Shown: positions 54,883 to 63,539 of the stretch, piece by piece
How the letters are laid out: each line of letters opens with the position of its first letter
Position numbering within the stretch: position 1 is the stretch's first letter
From: Kiloniella litopenaei
GTDB lineage: Bacteria; Pseudomonadota; Alphaproteobacteria; Kiloniellales; Kiloniellaceae
Assembly: GCF_000982415.1 (NCBI RefSeq)
Contig: NZ_LANI01000019.1
Coordinates: 1 to 64,000, forward strand
Reading direction: 5' to 3'
Length of the DNA: 64,000 nt
The notes under the pieces: model-generated
The model's database searches: none
What the model was told of the DNA's origin: nothing
Seen by the model: only the letters and a program-made list of their open reading frames with translations
Position numbers and translations under genes: made by a program

Positions 54883-55802
54883 TATCCCATCCTCACTTTT
54901 GGATCGAGGAAACCATAGATAATATCAACGATCAGATTGAACGAAATAATCAACGTCCCGTAAAAAATCACGACGCCCATCACAAGGGTGTAATCCCGGT
55001 TTAGGGCCCCTTGTACAAAGTAGCGCCCAATACCCGGAATACCGAAGATCTGCTCAATAACAACAGACCCGGTAATCACCGCAGCAGACGCAGGCCCCAA
55101 ATAGGAAACAACTGGCAACATCGCAGCCTTTAAAGCATGACGACTGAGCATCAAACGCTCTGGCAGACCTTTGGCCCGTGCAGTTCGCACAAAGTTTGAT
55201 CGAAGCACCTCAATCATGGATCCACGAGTCAAACGTGCGATATAGGCAATTTGCGGCAACGCCAAAGCGATAATAGGAAGGATGGCCTGAGACATGCCAT
55301 CCCCCCAGCCTCCAACAGGAAGCATGTGCAAATAAACTCCGAACACCAGGGTCAAGAGTGGCGCCATAACAAAGTTTGGAATGGTAATTCCCGTCATTGC
55401 CGTCGCCATTACAGCGTAATCAATCGCAGAATTTTGTTTCAATGCCGCAAGTGCGCCCATTGTCATACCAATTGTTATAGCAAGAAAAATCGCGGACAAA
55501 CCAATAGTTAAAGATACTGGAAAGCCAGCACCTATCAGTTCGGTAACAGAGAAATCACGGTACTGGAAAGAAGGCCCAAAATCCCCCTGAAGAATGTTAC
55601 CAAGATAATAAAGGTATTGTTGCCACATAGGCTCATCTAAGTGATAAACAGCATTTAAATTTGCTTCGACTTCTGCTGGCACAGAACGCTCTTTATCAAA
55701 CGGACCACCGGGAGCAGCACGAATTAAAAAAAACGCAAGGGTAATGATAATGAGTAGCGTCGGAATCGCCCCGGCCAGACGCTTTAAGATAAACGACCAC
55801 AT
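54882..55802 (-). CDS. oppB: Oligopeptide ABC transporter permease OppB
   Basis: Inner-membrane permease with the OppB N-terminal pattern ILKRLAGAIPTLLIIITLAFFLIRAAPGGPF (seen as LLIIITLAFFLIRAAPGGPF), about six helices, and the EAA loop VRTARAKGLPERLMLSRHALK. 306 aa with the start at 55802, where AGGA lies 9 nt upstream; starts at 55820 and 55862 exist but add unconserved residues. A hairpin separates it from oppA (55826-55858). Confidence 0.94.
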   Translation of the reverse strand: MWSFILKRLAGAIPTLLIIITLAFFLIRAAPGGPFDKERSVPAEVEANLNAVYHLDEPMWQQYLYYLGNILQGDFGPSFQYRDFSVTELIGAGFPVSLTIGLSAIFLAITIGMTMGALAALKQNSAIDYAVMATAMTGITIPNFVMAPLLTLVFGVYLHMLPVGGWGDGMSQAILPIIALALPQIAYIARLTRGSMIEVLRSNFVRTARAKGLPERLMLSRHALKAAMLPVVSYLGPASAAVITGSVVIEQIFGIPGIGRYFVQGALNRDYTLVMGVVIFYGTLIISFNLIVDIIYGFLDPKVRMG

Positions 55803-55825
55803 TTTATTATGTCCTGACATAAAAG

Positions 55826-55858
55826 TTCGGCGCACCACCGATACGACAGCGCGCCGAA
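55826..55858 (-). other. Intercistronic hairpin between oppA and oppB
   Basis: TTCGGCGC / GCGCCGAA with a 17-nt loop lies between the oppA stop and oppB start. No T-run follows. Such structures commonly protect the binding-protein mRNA end so that oppA product exceeds that of the membrane genes. Confidence 0.55.
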
Positions 55859-55883
55859 ACATTATTGGGAAACCGGGAGTTTC

Positions 55884-57530
55884 CTATTGCTCAATGGTAA
55901 TGTACTGAGAACGGATGTGATCCATCACGTTATTTTCCCAGCCTTTAACATAAGGCTTCACCATACGCTTTGTAACGTAGTGATAGATCGGAGCAACTGC
56001 ATTAGCCTCAAGGAATATTGTCTCAGCTTGCATTAGCAGCTTTTTGCGTTTGTCAGCATCTTGCTCAAGTTTGGCCTGATTCATAAGGCTATCAAATTCT
56101 GGACTATCAAAACCAGTATCATTAAGACCGGAATCTGACAACCAAAGCTCGAGGAAAGTATTTGGATCATTATAATCGCCAATCCATCCAGCTCTGAAAG
56201 CTTGCGTTGCTTCTTTAAGTTTACGAGTTTCCAAGTAAACTTTCCACTCTTCGTTAACTAGATTAACTTTTGCCCCCAAAGTTTTCTTCCACATGTTTTG
56301 GACAGCAATAGCAATCTTCTTGTGGTTATCACTAGTGTTATAACGAAGCTCGATTTCAATCGGGTTATCTTTGGAATAACCAGCTTCTTCATACAACTTT
56401 AAAGCTTCAGCATTACGCGCAGCCTGATCTTTTGCTTTAAAGTCTGCATATACCGGATCATAAGCAGTCACACCAGGAACAACAAAAGCGTATGCAGGAA
56501 CTTCACCAGCACCAACAATTTTCGACGTTAAGATCTCGCGATCAATAGCCAACGAGAAAGCTTTACGAAGCTTAGGATCGTTGAACGGAGGCTTCGTCAT
56601 GTTAAAGCCATAATAATAAGTACCAAGATAGTTAGATACATGAAACTCATCAGGTAAGTTTTCTTTGATCCACTTTATCTGGTCATTTGGAACTTCATAA
56701 GTCCAGTCCAACTCGCCAGCACGATAACGCTTCAGTGCAGTAGTTTGACTTTCAGTAGGATAGTAAACAACCTTATCTAATTTAACCGTATCTTTATTCC
56801 AGTAAGTGTCTGATTTAACAGCAACAATACGAGACTGCGGTGTCCATTCTTGAAGTTTAAAGGCGCCGTTAGAAACCATGTTATCAGGACGAGTCCAGTT
56901 TGCACCATGAGCTTCAACAGTAGCTTTATGAACCGGATAGGCTACTGAGTGCGTGATCATGCCCAAGAAATAAGGGGCAGGGCCCGAAAGCTTCACTTCC
57001 AAGGTTCTATCATCAGTAGCTTTTACCCCCAATTTAGAGAGGTCTTTTTCTTCACCGCTAGAAATAGCTTGTGCATTTTCAAGAGGGTATAGCAAGAAAG
57101 AGTATGCAGTACCTGTTGCCGGAGCGACAGCGCGCTGCCACGCATAAACAAAATCATGCGCAGTTACAGGATCGCCATTGCTCCATTTAGCATTTTCGCG
57201 GATTTTGAAAACGAAGGTTTTTCCATCCTCACTGATAGTCCAGCTCTCAGCTTGCCCTGGGATAATAGAACCATCGGTATGTTCAGCCGTAAGCCCCTCA
57301 AATAGATCACGAAGAATATGTGCCGATGGCACGCCTTCAGAAATCTGCGGATCCAATGTTCCCGGTTCCGAACCATTACCACGGTTAAAGACCATTTCGG
57401 CAGATGCCACTGAAGGTGCAACCAATGCAGTTGTGCCAGCTAAAAGAGAAACGCCAAGTGCCACAGCACGTGTTGTTTTTACAAATGTTCCGTCAGTTAG
57501 GAACCGTTTGATGCCTGATTTGAACTCCAT
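55884..57530 (-). CDS. oppA: Oligopeptide-binding periplasmic protein OppA
   Basis: Extracytoplasmic peptide binder of the SBP_bac_5 family. After about 44 residues of signal sequence (TTRAVALGVSLLAGTTALVA then SVASAEM) the mature part has NRGNGSEPGTLDPQISEGV and GDPVTAHDFVYAWQRAVAP, both OppA hallmarks. 548 aa. GGGAAAGAG upstream is the ribosome site. It is the first and probably most highly expressed gene of oppABCDF. Its 5' leader carries a CCCTG...CAGGG hairpin at 57582-57604. Confidence 0.95.
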   Translation of the reverse strand: MEFKSGIKRFLTDGTFVKTTRAVALGVSLLAGTTALVAPSVASAEMVFNRGNGSEPGTLDPQISEGVPSAHILRDLFEGLTAEHTDGSIIPGQAESWTISEDGKTFVFKIRENAKWSNGDPVTAHDFVYAWQRAVAPATGTAYSFLLYPLENAQAISSGEEKDLSKLGVKATDDRTLEVKLSGPAPYFLGMITHSVAYPVHKATVEAHGANWTRPDNMVSNGAFKLQEWTPQSRIVAVKSDTYWNKDTVKLDKVVYYPTESQTTALKRYRAGELDWTYEVPNDQIKWIKENLPDEFHVSNYLGTYYYGFNMTKPPFNDPKLRKAFSLAIDREILTSKIVGAGEVPAYAFVVPGVTAYDPVYADFKAKDQAARNAEALKLYEEAGYSKDNPIEIELRYNTSDNHKKIAIAVQNMWKKTLGAKVNLVNEEWKVYLETRKLKEATQAFRAGWIGDYNDPNTFLELWLSDSGLNDTGFDSPEFDSLMNQAKLEQDADKRKKLLMQAETIFLEANAVAPIYHYVTKRMVKPYVKGWENNVMDHIRSQYITIEQ

Positions 57531-57581
57531 AACTCTTTCCCTGTTGTTATCGTTCGTTGTGCGCGCCAGATAAACTTATAT

Positions 57582-57604
57582 CCCTGCGTGCAATTCACAC
57601 AGGG
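57582..57604 (-). other. Hairpin in the oppA leader region
   Basis: On the minus strand CCCTGTGTG / CACGCAGGG form a 9-bp stem (one G-U) with a 5-nt loop, about 50 nt before the oppA start. Role unknown. The rest of this 306-bp gap holds a small palindrome CCTAAG / CTTAGG at 57753-57767 and the ridA terminator. Confidence 0.4.
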
Positions 57605-57771
57605 TGACCTTCTTTTCGCTCAATGACAAGAGGAGGTCCTTGTTTTAAGTCAACTCGGCAAGAAACGTAGCAAAACAGCTATTTTTCTTTATTAATTGAT
57701 CAAAACTGGCGAGCATTTAGGCATTATACTTTATACAAAGATGAGAATCCAGCCTAAGTCGCTTAGGTCAT

Positions 57772-57806
57772 AAAAAAAGCTGCCCGATCCAGTCAATCGA
57801 GCAGCT
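57772..57806 (-). terminator. Terminator of the ridA-like gene
   Basis: On the minus strand AGCTGCTCGAT / ATCGGGCAGCT (one mismatch) is followed by TTTTTTTA, 30 nt after the stop. Confidence 0.9.
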
Positions 57807-57836
57807 CAAAAGCGACTATATAACTTGAATATACGA

Positions 57837-58184
57837 CTATTTTGCAGCCGTAATAATAATTTCAACACTGAGTTCTGCACGTGCAAGTTTAGCTTCCCCA
57901 CAAGCACGCGCCGGCGCATGCCCTTCCGGAACCCAGGCATTCCAAACTTCGTTTAATTCTGCGAAGTATTTCATATCACTTAACCAAATCACGGCCTGAA
58001 GAATCTTGCTTTTGTCACTCCCAACAGACTCAAGGCATGTGTCAATTTTGTTTAAAATTTCTTTTGTCTGTTCGGTGACGGATTCTCCCGCCGTTCCCAC
58101 TTGACCTGACAGATAAACTGTATTGCCGTGCTCAACAATTTTACTAGACCGTGCCGTCGTATCGTGACGGATAATTTCACTCAT
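57837..58184 (-). CDS. RidA family protein
   Basis: Small trimeric protein; RidA members hydrolyse reactive enamine/imine intermediates from amino acid metabolism. The 115-aa chain has the pattern VYLSGQVGTAGESVTEQTKEILNKID (seen as LSGQVGTAGESVTEQTKEIL), and near the end PARACGEAKLARAELSVEI, where the Arg in ARACGEA corresponds to the ligand-binding position. It resembles the Rid2-like branch more than canonical RidA. It is a single-gene unit next to peptide-import and thiamine genes; its real substrate is unknown. Confidence 0.88.
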   Translation of the reverse strand: MSEIIRHDTTARSSKIVEHGNTVYLSGQVGTAGESVTEQTKEILNKIDTCLESVGSDKSKILQAVIWLSDMKYFAELNEVWNAWVPEGHAPARACGEAKLARAELSVEIIITAAK

Positions 58185-58359
58185 TTATATCACTCCCTTT
58201 TAAAGAAACACACCCCTGCCAGATTTCTCTGTGGGTTGAGAAAGCCTATATGCCTGTAAAGCACCCCATAGGTCCAGATCTGACGATGATATAAACCAGA
58301 CAATTCAAAAATAACTTTCCCTCTTGCCTATTTTTAAAAGCACCGCATAATTCAGGAAA

Positions 58360-58460
58360 TCTCGTCGGGGTGCTCGACCATGCAATATGCTGATTGAGCT
58401 GAGAGGCTAACGCTAACCCGCAGAACCTGATCCGGTTAATACCGGCGGAGGAAACTGAGA
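58360..58460 (+). promoter_or_regulatory. TPP riboswitch (thi box)
   Basis: The conserved core is plain: CGGGGTGCTC, then GCTGAGAGG, ACCCGCAGAACCTGATCCGG and GTTAATACCGGCGGAGGAAAC, with TCTC / GAGA closing helix P1. It lies 90 nt upstream of thiD. Downstream, a hairpin ATTGGC / GCCAAT (58468-58483) and an SD-sequestering pair are seen. It should switch off thiD-thiZXY when thiamine pyrophosphate is plentiful. Confidence 0.97.
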
Positions 58461-58500
58461 TGCTGGGATTGGCAAAAGCCAATAATCCACCTTCCCCAAA

Positions 58501-58543
58501 AGGAACAGCATGAACGGCTTCCTCTGAATATAAAACGGAGGAA
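58501..58543 (+). promoter_or_regulatory. Translational expression platform of the TPP riboswitch
   Basis: TTCCTC (58519-58524) can pair with GAGGAA (58538-58543), the Shine-Dalgarno of thiD. The same TTCCT can instead pair with AGGAA (58501-58505), in a stem supported by AGC / GCT. The two folds exclude each other, so ribosome access rather than termination is probably controlled. No T-run is present. Confidence 0.6.
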
Positions 58544-58546
58544 AGC

Positions 58547-59353
58547 ATGTCTGCACCAATAGCCCTTACAATCGCCGGATCTGACAGCAGTGGTGGCGCG
58601 GGTATTCAGGCTGATATAAAAGCAATGTCCGCTCTGGGTGTTTATGCTGCATCGGTCATCACGGCCCTAACCGCGCAAAACACCTGTAAAGTGCATTCAA
58701 TCTTTCCGGTATCAACAGACTTCATACAGGATCAGTTATATACAGTCTTCGAGGATTTGAACGTCAAGGCCATCAAAATCGGCATGCTGGGAACCCCGGA
58801 TATTATCAGCTCTGTTGCAGATGTTCTGAAACACTACCCGCAAATTCCGGTCGTTCTTGACCCTGTGATGGTAGCAAAAAGTGGTGACAAACTCTTACAA
58901 GATGACGCCGTTGCAAGCCTCAAAGAAAACCTGCTCCCCCTTGCAGAAATTATCACTCCCAATCTACCGGAGGCAGCTGTCTTAACAGGAAAAAAAGAAC
59001 CCACGTCTATTCAAGAGATGAAAGACATGTTGGCAGCGCTTCAAGTCATCAGTCCGAAAGCCATTCTTTTGAAAGGCGGACACCTGGACGGAGACAAAAG
59101 CGATGACCTGCTCTTTGACGGACAAAATGAAATCTGTCTGAGCTCAGAGCGCATAAATACCAAGAACAGCCATGGAACAGGTTGTACCCTTTCCGCGGCA
59201 ATTGCATCTGGAATTGCCAAGGGGTTCTCGCTTTTAGAAGCCGTTAATGCTGCCAAAGAGTATCTAACCGAAGCTCTTCGCCATGCCGATCACCTGGAAA
59301 TAGGTAAAGGACACGGCCCTGTTCACCATTTCCACGCAAACTGGAAAGTTTAA
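58547..59353 (+). CDS. thiD: Hydroxymethylpyrimidine/phosphomethylpyrimidine kinase ThiD
   Basis: Phosphorylates HMP and HMP-P for thiamine synthesis. N-terminal ALTIAGSDSSGGAGIQADIK (residues 5-24), then VVLDPVMVAKSGDKLL, ITPNLPEAAVLTGK and the C-terminal NSHGTGCTLSAAIAS are the ThiD signature. 268 aa. Strong ribosome site ACGGAGG before the ATG. It opens the riboswitch-controlled operon, followed by an HMP-type ABC transporter. Confidence 0.97.
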   Translation: MSAPIALTIAGSDSSGGAGIQADIKAMSALGVYAASVITALTAQNTCKVHSIFPVSTDFIQDQLYTVFEDLNVKAIKIGMLGTPDIISSVADVLKHYPQIPVVLDPVMVAKSGDKLLQDDAVASLKENLLPLAEIITPNLPEAAVLTGKKEPTSIQEMKDMLAALQVISPKAILLKGGHLDGDKSDDLLFDGQNEICLSSERINTKNSHGTGCTLSAAIASGIAKGFSLLEAVNAAKEYLTEALRHADHLEIGKGHGPVHHFHANWKV

Positions 59354-59396
59354 ACACAACAAGGTTTCCAACAAGATAAATAAGTTGCGTTTAATA

Positions 59397-60155
59397 ATGC
59401 CCAGCCCGGAAAATAGCGTTCATATTCAAGACCTCAGCCTTTCTTATCAAGAGAAGCAAGTTTTCAAAAACTTTTCTCACTGCTTGAAAGGCGGGAAGTG
59501 GAACGTGTTACTGGGACGTAGCGGCGTTGGAAAATCGTCTCTTCTCAAGGCCATCGCAGGCCTCCTTTCTCCATCTTCCTATCAAGGGACAATAAAAGCC
59601 GACGACGGCTCTATCCTATCAGGACAAGTAAGCTGGATGACCCAGGATGCCCTGTTACTGCCCTGGCTCAGCGTTTTACAAAATGTTTTGATTGGCAACA
59701 AGCTGAGGCAGCTTTCCGGGACAAGCGCAATCAGCGAAACAAAGGCAAAATCGCTATTGTCAGATCTTGGTCTCGTATCATATCTGGATATGAAGCCCGA
59801 CAACCTGTCCGGTGGCATGCGTCAAAGAACAGCCTTGGCAAGAACGCTTTTGGAAGACCGCCCCATTGTCCTTCTGGACGAACCCTTCTCTGCACTGGAT
59901 GCCATGACGCGTTCAGAAATGCACGATCTCACTTCCCACTACCTGACAAACAAAACGGTTGTCATGATCACCCACGATCCTCTCGAAGCCCTGAAGCTCG
60001 CAGATATCGTTTATATTTTAAAGGGACCGACGATTACCAGGGCAGAAGTATTCATACCTTCGTCCTGTCCACCACGAGATACCAAGAACCAATCTCTGTT
60101 GGAAGAACACGACATTCTGATGGGGCAACTATCTGATTGCAAAGCACCCTCATGA
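59397..60155 (+). CDS. thiZ: Thiamine-precursor ABC transporter ATPase (ThiZ-like)
   Basis: ATPase of the pyrimidine precursor importer. Walker A LLGRSGVGKSSLLK, signature NLSGGMRQRTALARTLL, Walker B IVLLDEPFSALDAMT and switch His MITHDPLEAL. Similar to nitrate/taurine/sulfonate-type ATPases, but the riboswitch and ThiY neighbour assign it to thiamine precursor uptake. 252 aa from ATG 59397; a TTG at 59385 is possible. Its end overlaps the next gene (ATGA). Confidence 0.9.
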   Translation: MPSPENSVHIQDLSLSYQEKQVFKNFSHCLKGGKWNVLLGRSGVGKSSLLKAIAGLLSPSSYQGTIKADDGSILSGQVSWMTQDALLLPWLSVLQNVLIGNKLRQLSGTSAISETKAKSLLSDLGLVSYLDMKPDNLSGGMRQRTALARTLLEDRPIVLLDEPFSALDAMTRSEMHDLTSHYLTNKTVVMITHDPLEALKLADIVYILKGPTITRAEVFIPSSCPPRDTKNQSLLEEHDILMGQLSDCKAPS

Positions 60156-60910
60156 CCAACTTCATTCGCCCGCTCGTCATCATCATCGGACTTCTTATCG
60201 CTTGGCAGGCCATTGTTTATATCACGGCAGCTCCCCCCTATATTCTGCCTGATCCTCTTGCCGTGTTTGGAACGCTCTACAGGCGATTTGACACATTGAT
60301 CAATCACGCCGGGATAACCTTGCTAGAAATTATTCTTGGCTTTCTTTTCGGCAGCCTGTTGGGGTGTTGTTCAGCCCTGATCCTCGCCACTGTTAAATCA
60401 GTTCGCGACTGGCTGACACCTGTACTTGTCATTACCCAGTCACTGCCCGTTTTTGCCCTCGCGCCCATTCTTGTCTTGTGGCTGGGCTATGGACTGCCAT
60501 CCAAAATTGCCATGGCGGTTTTGATTATCTACTTCCCGGTAACCGCAGCCTTTTATGACGGCTTAAGGCGCACCCCGAAAGACTGGCAGGCACTGGCCCG
60601 GGTAATGAATGCCAAGCCGCTGGCTTTTCTTATCCATGTTCGCATTCCTCTGGCGCTGCCAGCCTTATCATCAGGCCTACGCGTTGCCATGGCCACAGCC
60701 CCGATTGGTGCCATCGTTGGCGAGTGGGTCGGATCATCAGCCGGCTTGGGTTATCTAATGCTTCATGCAAATGGCCGCATGCAAATCGATCTTATGTTCG
60801 CGGCCCTACTCCTCCTCTCCGTTATGGCCGTTACCCTCTATCTCACGACGGATTACTTACTACACAGCCTTCTTCGACATCTTTCACTTGATGATCACAA
60901 AACACGATAA
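60152..60910 (+). CDS. thiX: Thiamine-precursor ABC transporter permease (ThiX-like)
   Basis: Inner-membrane permease of the same importer, 252 aa, about six helices starting PLVIIIGLLIAWQAIVYI. It has the BPD-transport EAA-type loop QALARVMNAKPLAFLIHVRIPLALPAL (seen as MNAKPLAFLIHVRIPLALPA). The ATG overlaps the thiZ stop. Confidence 0.9.
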   Translation: MTNFIRPLVIIIGLLIAWQAIVYITAAPPYILPDPLAVFGTLYRRFDTLINHAGITLLEIILGFLFGSLLGCCSALILATVKSVRDWLTPVLVITQSLPVFALAPILVLWLGYGLPSKIAMAVLIIYFPVTAAFYDGLRRTPKDWQALARVMNAKPLAFLIHVRIPLALPALSSGLRVAMATAPIGAIVGEWVGSSAGLGYLMLHANGRMQIDLMFAALLLLSVMAVTLYLTTDYLLHSLLRHLSLDDHKTR

Positions 60911-60931
60911 TTCCCCTTACTTAAGGATCTT

Positions 60932-61882
60932 ATGATGTTACGAAAACTTACTGTTACGCTATGTGCTTTGGCTGGCTTGTTAAGCCTTTCAACACAGGCA
61001 ATTGCCAACGAAAAACTCACTGTTTTGCTCGACTGGTTTGTGAACCCGGATCACGCCACACTTGTGGTAGCCAAGGAAAAGGGGTTCTTTGCTGAACAAG
61101 GACTGGATGTAGATCTGATTGCTCCGGCAGACCCCAACGATCCCCCGAAACTGGTCGCGGCAGGAAAGGCAGAGCTTGCCGTTTCCTACCAGCCACAACT
61201 TCATTTGCAAGTCGCCGAAGGCCTCCCACTAACACGTGTTGGGACACTGGTCGCAACGCCCTTGAATTCCCTTGTTGTTCTGAAAGACAGTCCCATCAAG
61301 TCCATTGCAGACCTGAAAGGCCGTAAAGTCGGGTATTCCGTTGGTGGCTTTGAAGATGTCATTCTGGACGCAATGCTGGAAAAGCATGGTCTGGATGTAA
61401 AGGATGTTGAGTTGATCAATGTTAACTTCACACTGTCGCCATCACTTATCTCGGGTCAGGTTGATGCTGTGATCGGAGCTTTTCGGAACTTTGAACTGAA
61501 CCAGATGGATATCGTCGAAAAACCGGGACGCGCTTTTTATGTAGAAGAAGAAGGCGTTCCCTCTTATGACGAACTTATTCTTGTCGCGAACAAACAAAAT
61601 GTCGACGACCCGCGCTTCCCCCGTTTCCTCAAAGCTTTGGAACAAGCCACGACCTATCTGATCAATCATCCACAAGAAAGCTGGGAGCTATTTATCAAAG
61701 CCTATCCGGATCTTGACGACGAGTTAAATCGCAGAGCTTGGAAAGATACCCTTCCACGTTTTGCCCTACGCCCCGCTGCTTTGGATGAAAAACGTTACAG
61801 CGATTTTGCTGATTTTCTAAAAGCCAAAGACCTGATCAAGGAAACTGGTGACGTATCGGAATATGCCGTAACCATCAGATAA
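60932..61882 (+). CDS. thiY: HMP/formylaminopyrimidine-binding protein (ThiY/NMT1 family)
   Basis: Periplasmic binder of a thiamine pyrimidine precursor. Signal peptide about residues 1-25 (LCALAGLLSLSTQAIANE). The mature protein starts LTVLLDWFVNPDHATLVVAK, very near the ThiY/THI5 pattern LDWxPNxxHxGLYVA, then AELAVSYQPQL and GRKVGYSVGGF. 316 aa. It differs from related SsuA-type binders in having the LDWF...PDH pyrimidine-family motif. AAGGAT is the ribosome site. Terminator at 61901-61940. Confidence 0.9.
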   Translation: MMLRKLTVTLCALAGLLSLSTQAIANEKLTVLLDWFVNPDHATLVVAKEKGFFAEQGLDVDLIAPADPNDPPKLVAAGKAELAVSYQPQLHLQVAEGLPLTRVGTLVATPLNSLVVLKDSPIKSIADLKGRKVGYSVGGFEDVILDAMLEKHGLDVKDVELINVNFTLSPSLISGQVDAVIGAFRNFELNQMDIVEKPGRAFYVEEEGVPSYDELILVANKQNVDDPRFPRFLKALEQATTYLINHPQESWELFIKAYPDLDDELNRRAWKDTLPRFALRPAALDEKRYSDFADFLKAKDLIKETGDVSEYAVTIR

Positions 61883-61900
61883 AAATATCCAGAATAAAAC

Positions 61901-61940
61901 CGATAAGGGCTGCCCAACCTATGGCAGCCCTTATTCTTAT
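61901..61940. terminator. Bidirectional terminator between thiY and MFS gene
   Basis: ATAAGGGCTGCC / GGCAGCCCTTAT form a 12-bp perfect stem with an 8-nt loop; TCTTATTC follows on the plus strand and CGGTTTTATTC on the minus strand. Confidence 0.9.
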
Positions 61941-61946
61941 TCTACA

Positions 61947-63257
61947 TCATTTAAATGGGTTCTGCTTTTCCCTGGCAAAAAGGACTAGGATTGCAGCAAC
62001 AACCAGCCAAACGATCATTGGAATAAACCCGGCTTCAAACGCAGGGACATCATAGACACGTTGCCCAGCTTCTGTTGCGCCACTCCAGTTCAGATCAATA
62101 AGAACACCTGTTAGGGGTTGCAAGACCATAGGCCCAATCATGACCCCGGTATTACACCACCCGAGCGACGTGCCTTGTAAACGGGCAGGAACAGCTTCTT
62201 TGGCCCAAGATAGCCCCACAATCATTACACAGCTTCCTGTTGCAGCAATAAATAACCCCAAACCAAGAACAACTAGGGGAAGATCGGATATCTGTGTGAC
62301 CACAAACCATCCAGATGCTGCGGTAAGGGCAAGAATTGCAAAGGGTAATTTTCGTTTACCAGACGCATCGGACCAATGCCCCAGCAAGACGCCACTCCCG
62401 GCCCAAACAAGTAAGGTCACAGTGGTTATGAGCGCAGCTTCGGAAGTCGTAAAACCATAAGCCACCTTAAGAAAAGGGACGCCCCAAAGCCCGCCAAAGG
62501 TCAACATTGACCCCGCAGATGCCCCACAGGCCAGCGTCAAAAGGAAAACCGTGCGATAAGTAATTGCTTCTTTTAAGTCAGCCAGTATAGATTGCTTCGG
62601 TTGACTATCATCGTGTTCATGACCATAGCTTTTATACCCAAGATCCGAGGGATCATCCCGTAACCAGATCCCTGTAGCCAATGCCAGCACCCCGGTAATA
62701 CCGGCAAAGCCGAGCATGACATAACGCCAGCCAATCAGCTCAATCATTTGTTGTAATGGCGCCCCGGCAACAACAGCACCCAGATTACCGGATAAAAGTC
62801 CCAGACCAACCAACAATGCAAAACGTTTAAGGTCAAACCAATGCAGGGCGATCTTCATCATCGTGACAAAGGCCACGGCAACAGAACCACCGATCAACAA
62901 ACGACCAAAGCTGATAATCCAGTAATTGGGCGCAAGCGCAAAAATCGCCGTCCCGATTGCCGCAATCACAGCCCCTGTGGTTAAGAGTTTCCGCGGGCCG
63001 AAACGGTCTGCCATAACCCCGACAGGTACCTGCATGACGACATAGCTATAATAGTAGAAACTCGCCAAGGTCCCCAAAGTAGTTGCCGTCAATCCAAACT
63101 CTATAGTCAAAGGTTCCGCCATAACGCCAAAGGCAATACGGTGAAAGAACCCGATCAAAAAGAGCATCGCACCTAACAACCACATCAACCAAGACAACCT
63201 GACAGGAGGCTTTTGCAACAGCAAAGATTTATCGGACATAACGGTAGAATGCGACAA
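61947..63257 (-). CDS. Major facilitator superfamily transporter
   Basis: Secondary transporter with twelve predicted helices (first LMWLLGAMLFLIGFFHRIAF). Motif A-like GVMADRFGPRKLLTTGAVIAA and the second-half equivalent LLGHWSDASGKRKLP identify MFS. It is like the NNP/oxalate-formate/hexuronate-type subgroup, but no substrate can be assigned. 436 aa with a TTG start that has AGGGA 8 nt upstream; an ATG at 63239 is equally possible. Convergent with the thi operon; riboswitch control does not apply to it. Confidence 0.85.
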   Translation of the reverse strand: MSHSTVMSDKSLLLQKPPVRLSWLMWLLGAMLFLIGFFHRIAFGVMAEPLTIEFGLTATTLGTLASFYYYSYVVMQVPVGVMADRFGPRKLLTTGAVIAAIGTAIFALAPNYWIISFGRLLIGGSVAVAFVTMMKIALHWFDLKRFALLVGLGLLSGNLGAVVAGAPLQQMIELIGWRYVMLGFAGITGVLALATGIWLRDDPSDLGYKSYGHEHDDSQPKQSILADLKEAITYRTVFLLTLACGASAGSMLTFGGLWGVPFLKVAYGFTTSEAALITTVTLLVWAGSGVLLGHWSDASGKRKLPFAILALTAASGWFVVTQISDLPLVVLGLGLFIAATGSCVMIVGLSWAKEAVPARLQGTSLGWCNTGVMIGPMVLQPLTGVLIDLNWSGATEAGQRVYDVPAFEAGFIPMIVWLVVAAILVLFAREKQNPFK

Positions 63258-63539
63258 AGAAATTTTCCCTATAACTAAGGAGACAAGAGGTAAAGAAAGA
63301 GTAGCTCTGTAGCAAATATTTTAACAGCTATCCACAGCCGGGGTAATTTTGCAGTAACCAATCAGTAACTGATATCAATGGGTCAGACAAAAGAATCATA
63401 TCAGAGCGTGAAAGCACTAGATAACCGCTGCCATCACACCCTGATATAATGACTGGCAAGCGTTTAATAAGCACGAGACCAGAAAGATTGGCAAAGCCTA
63501 TTGTTACAGATTCACTTTCGCAAAAATGCTACCCATGCC

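Noticed and set aside
57604-57645. Inverted repeat GACCTTCTTTT / AAGAGGAGGTC upstream of oppA
   Set aside because: It needs G-U pairs that exist only in plus-strand RNA; in the minus-strand oppA leader those become C-A mismatches.
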